Of a stretch of 5,403 bases of DNA, positions 1-5,403 are shown piece after piece. The first letter of the stretch is position 1. Each line of letters starts with the position of its first letter. Below the pieces are notes generated by a model that had not been told where the DNA came from, made no database searches, and saw only the letters and a list, made by a program, of their open reading frames with translations. Both the position numbers and the translations under genes were made by a program. Source of the DNA: Rhodospirillaceae bacterium (GTDB taxonomy: Bacteria > Pseudomonadota > Alphaproteobacteria > Rhodospirillales_A > Casp-alpha2); NCBI GenBank assembly GCA_003488105.1, contig DNMS01000295.1, forward strand, positions 1,450 to 6,852, given 5' to 3'.

Positions 1-594
1 CCGCCGGTGATAGGTGTGCAACAGCGTGTGACGGGCCAGGTCGCGGGGGTCGGCGAGCGGCCGGTCGCCTTCCAGCAAACGCGGATGGCACACGGGAAAC
101 ACGTCTTCCTTGAACAAAAGATCCGCCGTCATGCCGGGCCAGGCGCCGGCGCCGAACTGGATCGCCGCGTAGACGTCGTCGCGCTCGAAATCGATGGGCC
201 GGGCACTGGTCGCGATATGCACGGAAATGTCCGGATGCAGGGCCTGAAACCGGCCCAGGCGCGGCACCAGCCAACGGATCGCGAAGGTCGGGGTGACATG
301 GATGTGCAGTTCCGTCGACGCCTGGTTGCGCGACAGGGCGCGGCAGGCCAGGTTGATCTGGCCGAAGGCGTCGCCCAACTGTTGGGCCAGGCGCTCGCCC
401 TCGAAGGTCAGGCGGCGCGCGCCGCCCTCGACCTGGAACAGGCGGATGCCGAGCCAGTCCTCCAGATTCTTGACCTGATGGCCGACCGCCGAGGGCGTCA
501 CGCATAACTCGTCCGCAGCCTTGGCCAAGGTGCCGAGCCGGGCCGTGACCTCGAAGGCGCGCAGCGCGTTGAGGGGCGGAATGGGAGGCGCCAT
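1..594 (-). CDS. LysR-family transcriptional regulator, GcvA-like (3' end outside window)
   Basis: DNA-binding transcription regulator, 198 residues visible of a usual ~295-300; the C-terminal third lies beyond the left edge. Residues 8-66 form the winged helix-turn-helix (LNALRAFEVTARLGT, then AADELCVTPSAVGHQVKNLE, then LGIRLF), followed by a linker helix at about 67-90. From about 94 the periplasmic-binding-protein-like effector domain begins; FAIRWLVPRLGRF (104-116), HPDISV (120-125), DFERDDV (135-141) and AIQFGAGAWPGM (144-155) are typical of the GcvA branch. The ATG at 594 is supported by GAGGAAA (604-610), 9 bases upstream. It is divergent from a dioxygenase gene, the classic arrangement for a LysR regulator and its target, so it probably controls that unit and itself; this is inference from position. 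Oddity: Gly38 stands in the recognition helix where Ser is usual (SAVS). The effector is unknown. Confidence 0.93.
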   Translation of the reverse strand, partial: MAPPIPPLNALRAFEVTARLGTLAKAADELCVTPSAVGHQVKNLEDWLGIRLFQVEGGARRLTFEGERLAQQLGDAFGQINLACRALSRNQASTELHIHVTPTFAIRWLVPRLGRFQALHPDISVHIATSARPIDFERDDVYAAIQFGAGAWPGMTADLLFKEDVFPVCHPRLLEGDRPLADPRDLARHTLLHTYHRR

Positions 595-603
595 GGGCGG
601 AGA

Positions 604-610
604 TTTCCTC
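604..610 (-). promoter_or_regulatory. Ribosome binding site of the LysR-family gene
   Basis: On the minus strand this reads GAGGAAA, 9 bases before the ATG at 594. It is a good Shine-Dalgarno match and fixes the start of the regulator gene. Confidence 0.7.
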
Positions 611-625
611 AAACACTTCGATAGA

Positions 626-648
626 TTTGATCATTTGCCGCCATCAGA
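626..648. promoter_or_regulatory. Candidate LysR-type binding site (T-N11-A dyad)
   Basis: TGAT (628-631), 11 bases, ATCA (643-646) form a perfect 4+4 dyad with the T-N11-A spacing characteristic of LysR-family sites. The flanks add one more complementary pair (T626/A648), with one mismatch between (T627/G647). It sits in the divergent region, 34 bases upstream of the regulator's ATG and 82 bases upstream of the dioxygenase's ATG, and overlaps the putative -35 of the latter. The dyad is seen directly; binding by the neighbouring regulator is inferred. Confidence 0.5.
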
Positions 649-662
649 CGGCGGCGTACAAT
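635..662 (+). promoter_or_regulatory. Candidate sigma-70-type promoter of the dioxygenase unit
   Basis: TTGCCG (635-640) and TACAAT (657-662, five of six matches to TATAAT) are separated by 16 bases. Transcription would start near 669, leaving a leader of about 60 bases. A promoter here argues against the longer reading frame that begins at 627. The LysR-type dyad covers the -35 element, fitting a regulated promoter. Confidence 0.45.
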
Positions 663-713
663 AACGTCAAGGATCCGGAATGCAAACGGGCTAAAAAACG
701 ACGTAGAAAAACT

Positions 714-718
714 AGGGA
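714..718 (+). promoter_or_regulatory. Ribosome binding site deciding the dioxygenase start
   Basis: AGGGA lies 10 bases before the ATG at 729. It favours that start over the in-frame ATG at 627, whose extra 34 residues are highly basic and unlike any TauD-family N-terminus. Confidence 0.6.
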
Positions 719-728
719 CGCATCCGCC

Positions 729-1592
729 ATGAACATGACCGTTGAACGGCTCGGGGGCAGTTTCGCCGCCCGGGTTTCCGGGATCGACGCCGGAAATCTC
801 ACCAACGCCCAGGCCGCCGATCTGCATCAGGCCTATCTCGACCACAAGGTGCTGGTCATCGAGGGCCAGGACATGTCCGTCGCCCAATTCGACGCCTTCG
901 GCCAGCTGTTCGGCGAGACCGTGGAACACCCGGTGAAGAACTTCCTGCATCCCGATTTTCCCAAGGTCATGGTGCTGTCCAATTCGACCCGCCTGGGCAA
1001 GCCGCTGGGCGTCAAGGACGCGGGATCGTTCTGGCATTCGGACCGCTCCTACATGGAGCGCGCGGCCGACGCGACGATCCTGTTCTCCATCGAAATCCCC
1101 GACGAAGGCGGCGATACCTTTTTCGGCGACATGGAAGCGATCTACGACGCCCTGCCGGAAAAGACCAAGGCACGCATCGACGGGCGGCAGTACGTGTCGC
1201 AGTACCGCTGGTGCACCAACCGAGGCGATCCGGAATCGCGCTGGAACTTCCTGACGCCTGAAGAAATGGAAAAGACCCCGCCGGTCGTCCGCCCCATCGT
1301 GCGGACCCATCCGGAAACCGGGCGCAAGGGCCTGTTCGTGTTCCCGGGGGCTTCGGCGGGGGTCAAGGGCATCGTCGGCATGGACGCCATCGAAAGCGCC
1401 GACCTGCTGGACGAACTGTTTGACCACCTGACGCAGCCCGAATTTCACTTCCAGTTCAAATGGCGGGACCCCGGCACCATCGTGCTGTGGGACAACCGCT
1501 GCGTCATGCACCGGGCGACGACCAAGAACCTGCCGCCGGACAAGGTGCGGACCCTGCACCGCATTTCGACGCTCGGCGGCGTGCCCGCCTGA
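729..1592 (+). CDS. TauD/TfdA-family Fe(II)/2-oxoglutarate-dependent dioxygenase
   Basis: Cytoplasmic non-haem iron oxygenase, 287 residues (family usual ~280-300). Such enzymes couple decarboxylation of 2-oxoglutarate to succinate with hydroxylation of a substrate. The iron triad is complete: His103 and Asp105 (FWHSDRSY) and His261 (WDNRCVMHRAT). Thr130 (EGGDT) and Arg274 match the E. coli TauD 2-oxoglutarate ligands Thr126 and Arg266. His67 (EHPV) and Arg278 (RTLHRIS) match TauD His70 and Arg270, which contact the taurine sulfonate. Two other pocket positions differ by my hand alignment: TauD Tyr73 is Lys70 and Asn95 is Gly99. An acidic substrate is therefore plausible, but taurine itself is doubtful. 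The start at 729 is chosen over 627 because of the ribosome binding site and the promoter lying inside the longer frame. It is the first gene of a unit with the ABM-fold gene 27 bases downstream and is probably controlled by the divergent LysR protein. Substrate not assignable. Confidence 0.93.
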   Translation: MNMTVERLGGSFAARVSGIDAGNLTNAQAADLHQAYLDHKVLVIEGQDMSVAQFDAFGQLFGETVEHPVKNFLHPDFPKVMVLSNSTRLGKPLGVKDAGSFWHSDRSYMERAADATILFSIEIPDEGGDTFFGDMEAIYDALPEKTKARIDGRQYVSQYRWCTNRGDPESRWNFLTPEEMEKTPPVVRPIVRTHPETGRKGLFVFPGASAGVKGIVGMDAIESADLLDELFDHLTQPEFHFQFKWRDPGTIVLWDNRCVMHRATTKNLPPDKVRTLHRISTLGGVPA

Positions 1593-1619
1593 TCCCCTTT
1601 CGGACCGGAGACGAAGAAC

Positions 1620-1913
1620 ATGAGCGGCAAGATCGCCCTGATGGTGGAATTCGGCGTCAAGACAGAGCGGCGGGAAGACTTCCTCGCCCTGATGCGGTCC
1701 CACGCCAAGATGACCCTGGACTCGGAGCCGGGGTGTGAGCAGTTCGACGTGCTCGACCCCACGGAGGCCAGCGACAGCGTGTTTCTGTACGAGCTTTACA
1801 CCGATAAGGCGGCGGTCGACGCGCATATGAATTCGGCGCTGCTGGCCTCTACGCGCGGCAGCTACGACGACATGATCACGTCGAAACGCGTGGTGTGGTG
1901 CAAGGTTTCCTGA
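1620..1913 (+). CDS. ABM-fold (YgiN-like) small monooxygenase-type protein
   Basis: A 97-residue protein of the antibiotic biosynthesis monooxygenase superfamily, a dimeric ferredoxin-like alpha/beta fold. The family includes cofactor-free quinol monooxygenases such as YgiN and proteins of unknown activity. Seen here: a beta strand IALMVEFGVK (5-14), a helix with REDFLALMRSHA (18-29), the family's hallmark EPGCEQFDVLDP (36-47), the second core strand VFLYELYTD (54-62) and AAVDAHMNS (64-72) with the usual His (His69). The ATG at 1620 follows GGAG (1607-1610) by 9 bases. It lies 27 bases after the dioxygenase stop, so the two genes are almost certainly co-transcribed; it may process or detoxify the dioxygenase product. 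That role is inference: many members have no proven activity. The gene ends 6 bases before the convergent argG stop. Confidence 0.87.
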   Translation: MSGKIALMVEFGVKTERREDFLALMRSHAKMTLDSEPGCEQFDVLDPTEASDSVFLYELYTDKAAVDAHMNSALLASTRGSYDDMITSKRVVWCKVS

Positions 1914-1919
1914 CCGCGC

Positions 1920-3128
<1,209 letters not shown>

Positions 3129-3134
3129 GGCGGG

Positions 3135-3140
3135 TTCCCT
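3135..3140 (-). promoter_or_regulatory. Ribosome binding site of argG
   Basis: On the minus strand AGGGAA lies 6 bases before the ATG at 3128. It supports this start over the upstream in-frame one. Confidence 0.7.
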
Positions 3141-3183
3141 GATGCGGCGCGGGCGCAAAGGCGGCCCGGCGGAAAGACGGCGC

Positions 3184-3211
3184 AGTATAGGGATTTCGCC
3201 TGCCGCCGCAA
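3184..3211 (-). promoter_or_regulatory. Candidate sigma-70-type promoter of argG
   Basis: On the minus strand TTGCGG (3206-3211) and TATACT (3184-3189, five of six consensus matches) are 16 bases apart. This predicts a transcript start near 3177 and a leader of about 50 bases. No arginine-repressor-like site was recognised in the 117-base gap, and no attenuator-like peptide either. Confidence 0.5.
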
Positions 3212-3224
3212 TACGCGGGCCGGC

Positions 3225-3247
3225 AAAAATCACCAGCCGGCGGGATC
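3225..3247 (-). terminator. Weak hairpin after the barrel protein gene
   Basis: Two copies of the self-complementary hexamer GCCGGC flank an 11-base spacer directly after the stop codon of the AMIN/barrel gene and can pair as a 6-bp GC stem. A run of five T on the transcript strand lies in the loop rather than after the stem, so this is not a standard intrinsic terminator. It may partially block read-through into argG or may only protect the 3' end. Confidence 0.2.
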
Positions 3248-4766
3248 AGAAATTATACAACACGCTGGCCGCGAACACGTTGGAATAGGCGGTATCGGAC
3301 AGGATGTAGAGCTCCCATTCGCCGCGCAGGGCCATGCGGTCGGATAATCGGTAGTCCGCGCCCAGGCCGAGCACGGCGCCCGTCCCGGTTTCTTCCTGGC
3401 GGACAGCGGATGCGGAATTGTCCGCGTCCTCCCACCACAGGCTGACACCTGCCCGGGCAAACGGTTTGACGGGTATGTTCAGGGGCAGGCTCACCAGCGT
3501 GCTCACGGAGAAGGCGTGGAACTGGCTTTCCGCCGATCTGCCGTCGGCAAAGTGCTCGTCGAACGCGCCGACCTTGCCGATCGACGCCTCGAACGCCAGG
3601 AAACCGCCGGGCCGGTAGCCGCCGAAGATTTTCCAGGCGAAGGGTTTCTCGTTGAGGGTCGTGTTCGCATTGTCGCTCTCATAGTCGAACGCGCCCAGGC
3701 CCAGGCCGAGGCCGGCGTAGAACCGCTGCGGCCGGACGGGTGCTTGATCCTCGACGGGCACGGATTGTTTTTGCTGGGCATAGCGGGTGGCGGGATCGCT
3801 GTCGCCGCCTGGGGCGGCGCCTTGGCCGCGGGGCGGTGGCGCCCAGGAGGGCGTCGGTTGCGGCGCTGCGCGGTAGCCGGGATGGGATGGATTGGTCTGG
3901 GCGGCAGGCGGCGCCGAGTAAGCGGCGGGGATTGGTGCCTGATAAACCGGCGTTGCCGGATAGGCCGGGGGTGCGGGCGGGTTGACGGCGCTGGCCGGTG
4001 CCGGTGCGGGGGGAATGGGGCGCAGGTTCGGGTTGCCGCCCTCGCGCACCAACCAGTCGTTGACGGAGATCCCGCCGGCCTGGGCGAGTTCCTGTGGCGC
4101 CAATTCTTGCGGGGTCAGGGGGGGCTGGGCCAGTTCGATCGGCTGCGCCAGGGCTTCGGCCGGGCCGCCGTCGAACAGCATTTCGCCACCACCGGCGGCG
4201 GCGACCTCGAAGGGTTGGGTCGGGCGTGGCGTCTTGCGCCTGGCCGGCAGGGCTTGGGCATGTGGTGCCGGACGGGCGGATGCGGGCGCCACGGTGATGG
4301 TGGTATGGGGTGCGGGCAGCAGGACCCGGGGATGTGCCGGGGCAGGTGGTTGGGACGGCGCGGCGGCGGCAAGGTCGATGACGATGCGCGCCCCCTGGCC
4401 GCCCTTGGGCAGCAGGGTGAACTGGCGGCGAATGTCGGCGGGATGGCGGGTCTTGATGATCAGGCGGCTGCCGCGGGCGTCACGTTCGATCTCGATGGCG
4501 CGGATGATGCCTTGGGCCTCGGGCCTGTCGGCCGCTTCGGACAGGGCCGCGCCGGTCACCGTGACGACGATCTCGTCCTTGCCGGGAAAGGCGAATTTGT
4601 AGGGAACGGGTGCCTGGGTTTCCAGCACCAGGCGGGTGAAATCCTTGTGCAGACCGGTGCGCACCTCAAGCCCCGGCGTCGGCTCCGCCGCAGGGGCGGG
4701 CAGCGCGACAAGCCCCCAAACAAGGCCCGCGGTGAATAGGGTGCGGATCAGGCGCAACACGGTCAT
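3246..4766 (-). CDS. AMIN-like domain / proline-rich linker / outer-membrane beta-barrel protein
   Basis: A 506-residue secreted envelope protein that I do not recognise as a named family. Residues 1-27 are a signal peptide (basic LRLIR, hydrophobic core, cleavage near APAA|EP). Residues 33-132 look like an AMIN domain: VRTGLHKDFTRLVLET (35-50), PVPYKF (53-58), then GSRLIIKT (99-106), FTLLPKGG (116-123) and RIVIDL (127-132). AMIN domains in amidases and PilQ bind peptidoglycan or localise to the septum. Residues 133-345 are a low-complexity Pro/Ala linker with a short PQELA repeat (219-228) and a more structured island at 230-249. Residues 348-506 resemble an eight-stranded OmpA/OmpX-size barrel: alternating strands, Gly/aromatic-rich turns, and a final ASVLYNF with C-terminal Phe, the usual Bam recognition end. 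I infer an outer-membrane protein whose periplasmic part reaches the cell wall. The gene is preceded by a PAP2 phosphatase gene on the same strand. The ATG at 4766 puts the signal peptide first; its ribosome site (GGGGG) is modest. Confidence 0.85.
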   Translation of the reverse strand: MTVLRLIRTLFTAGLVWGLVALPAPAAEPTPGLEVRTGLHKDFTRLVLETQAPVPYKFAFPGKDEIVVTVTGAALSEAADRPEAQGIIRAIEIERDARGSRLIIKTRHPADIRRQFTLLPKGGQGARIVIDLAAAAPSQPPAPAHPRVLLPAPHTTITVAPASARPAPHAQALPARRKTPRPTQPFEVAAAGGGEMLFDGGPAEALAQPIELAQPPLTPQELAPQELAQAGGISVNDWLVREGGNPNLRPIPPAPAPASAVNPPAPPAYPATPVYQAPIPAAYSAPPAAQTNPSHPGYRAAPQPTPSWAPPPRGQGAAPGGDSDPATRYAQQKQSVPVEDQAPVRPQRFYAGLGLGLGAFDYESDNANTTLNEKPFAWKIFGGYRPGGFLAFEASIGKVGAFDEHFADGRSAESQFHAFSVSTLVSLPLNIPVKPFARAGVSLWWEDADNSASAVRQEETGTGAVLGLGADYRLSDRMALRGEWELYILSDTAYSNVFAASVLYNF

Positions 4767-4802
4767 GGACCCCCAGTTTGTACAATCCCCGATTAGCCCC
4801 GG

Positions 4803-4808
4803 ATTTTA
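4803..4808 (-). promoter_or_regulatory. Possible -10 element of the AMIN/barrel gene
   Basis: On the minus strand this reads TAAAAT (five of six matches to TATAAT), 37 bases before the ATG at 4766. No convincing -35 lies 16-18 bases upstream, so the gene may instead be read through from the PAP2 gene or need an activator. Confidence 0.25.
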
Positions 4809-4813
4809 GGGCG

Positions 4814-4832
4814 TAACCGGTTAAGACAGTCT
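4814..4832. repeat. Perfect palindrome TAACCGGTTA with an adjoining short dyad
   Basis: TAACCGGTTA (4814-4823) is a perfect 10-base palindrome. AGAC-A-GTCT (4824-4832) follows immediately as a 9-base odd-centred dyad. They lie 48-66 bases upstream of the barrel gene start, just upstream of the possible -10. This could be an operator; the loops are too small for an RNA hairpin terminator. Confidence 0.3.
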
Positions 4833-4848
4833 GAAGGGGTGGGGAGGC

Positions 4849-5403
4849 CTAGGGGCGGAGGGCGATGCCGCGCCGGTCGTAGAGGTAATGCTTCAGCAGC
4901 AGCGGCACCACGGCGCCGATGTAGCTGCCCATCACCACGTCGGATACGTAATGAACGCTGGCCAGAAACCGGCTGGCGGCGACGGCGGCGGCGAAGGTAA
5001 ACAGCAGCGGCCACAGCCGGGGAAAGATCAGGAACAGCGACACGGCGAGCGACCACACCATCTGGGAATGACCCGAGGGATAGGAGTTCATGCCGAAATC
5101 CGTGTTGAAGGGGATGACGCCGTACAGCCCGTTTTCCAGCAGTTCACGGGGCCGCATGCGCCCGATCACGAACTTCAGCAGGTTGACCAGCACACCCGCA
5201 GAGGCGATGGAAAAAATCACGAACAGGGCCGCATGCATGGCACAGCGCAGGCGCTCGCCGCCCTCGGCCATGCGGCGGCGCAGGACCCAGCAGACGGCGG
5301 CGGTCAGGGCGGCGGCGGCGAAATAGAATTCCGGTTTGCCGAGTGCGCCCACCGTATGGCCGAAGAACCGCCGCTGATCGGCATCGAAGGCGTCGCGGAA
5401 GAA
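4849..5403 (-). CDS. PAP2-family membrane phosphatase (5' end outside window)
   Basis: Integral inner-membrane phosphatase of the type 2 phosphatidic acid phosphatase family, which dephosphorylates lipid phosphates or pyrophosphates such as phosphatidate, undecaprenyl pyrophosphate or lipid A, with active sites facing the periplasm. 184 residues are visible. The three family motifs are complete (visible-residue numbering): KFVIGRMRP (77-85, K-x6-RP), PSGH (109-112) and SRFLASVH (144-151, SR-x5-H), with Asp155 following. Hydrophobic segments lie at roughly 26-41, 55-76, 115-130, 131-146 and 153-171. The frame stays open to the right edge; a GTG at 5352 is an unlikely start because coding-like sequence (RRFFGHT, then GALGKPEFYF) continues upstream, and full-length members have more N-terminal membrane segments. 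The stop is 82 bases before the AMIN/barrel gene, so co-transcription is possible. The exact lipid substrate cannot be told. Confidence 0.92.
   Translation of the reverse strand, partial: FFRDAFDADQRRFFGHTVGALGKPEFYFAAAALTAAVCWVLRRRMAEGGERLRCAMHAALFVIFSIASAGVLVNLLKFVIGRMRPRELLENGLYGVIPFNTDFGMNSYPSGHSQMVWSLAVSLFLIFPRLWPLLFTFAAAVAASRFLASVHYVSDVVMGSYIGAVVPLLLKHYLYDRRGIALRP

Noticed and set aside
7..507. Plus-strand open frame of 166 codons at the left edge
   Set aside because: It is antisense to the LysR-family gene, whose helix-turn-helix and effector domain are clear.
627..728. 34-residue N-terminal extension of the dioxygenase from the ATG at 627
   Set aside because: The stretch contains the putative -10 and part of the operator, is highly basic, and has no ribosome site; the ATG at 729 has AGGGA upstream and gives a normal TauD N-terminus.
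609..1826. Long minus-strand open frame of 405 codons opposite the dioxygenase
   Set aside because: It is antisense to a gene with complete catalytic motifs, runs across the divergent promoter, and its Gly/His/Arg/Val-rich product shows no recognisable domain; a GC-bias shadow.
3129..3233. 35-residue N-terminal extension of ArgG from 3233
   Set aside because: The family starts right before the ATP loop; the argG promoter lies inside the extension and the ATG at 3128 has its own ribosome site.
3516..4739. Plus-strand open frame of 407 codons opposite the AMIN/barrel gene
   Set aside because: Its Gly/Arg-rich repeats are the reverse complement of the Pro/Ala linker; the minus-strand frame has a signal peptide and a barrel, so this is a shadow.
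4814..4824. CtrA-type site (TTAA-N7-TTAA) at the TTAACC sequence upstream of the barrel gene
   Set aside because: Only one TTAA half is present; no second TTAA occurs at the required spacing.
5350..5352. GTG at 5352 as the start of the PAP2 gene
   Set aside because: The same frame stays open to the right edge with plausible coding sequence, and a start here would remove N-terminal membrane segments; the true start is probably beyond the window.

Overview
The window reads as chromosomal DNA of a GC-rich alphaproteobacterium, probably of the Rhodospirillales type. This rests on strong G/C bias at third codon positions, tight gene packing, the character of the argininosuccinate synthase, and long antisense open frames typical of high-GC genomes. 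No tRNA, rRNA, CRISPR array, insertion sequence or phage gene was seen, and no stretch over 300 bases lacks a gene. The taxonomic placement is inference, not a database result.

Left part (1-1913): a LysR-family regulator of the GcvA-like branch (minus strand, its 3' end beyond the left edge) is divergent from a two-gene plus-strand unit. That unit encodes a TauD/TfdA-type Fe(II)/2-oxoglutarate dioxygenase (729-1592) and, 27 bases later, a small antibiotic-biosynthesis-monooxygenase (ABM) fold protein (1620-1913). The 134-base divergent region holds a LysR-type dyad, TGAT-N11-ATCA, overlapping the -35 of a plausible promoter for the dioxygenase. This looks like a self-contained, inducer-controlled oxidation module. 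Its dioxygenase keeps every iron and 2-oxoglutarate ligand but differs from taurine dioxygenase at two substrate-pocket positions, so its substrate is unknown.

Middle (1920-3245): argG, argininosuccinate synthase, minus strand, converges on the ABM gene with a 6-base gap. It has its own promoter (TTGCGG, 16 bases, TATACT) and a good ribosome binding site.

Right part (3246-5403): two minus-strand envelope genes. The upstream one, cut by the right edge, is a membrane PAP2-family phosphatase with complete catalytic motifs. The downstream one (506 residues) has an unusual architecture: signal peptide, AMIN-like domain, about 210 residues of Pro/Ala-rich linker, then a C-terminal outer-membrane beta-barrel ending in Phe. 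I read it as a possible peptidoglycan-to-outer-membrane tether built in the reverse order to OmpA. This is the most unusual object in the window. The 82-base gap between the two genes carries a perfect palindrome (TAACCGGTTA) and a second short dyad next to a possible promoter.
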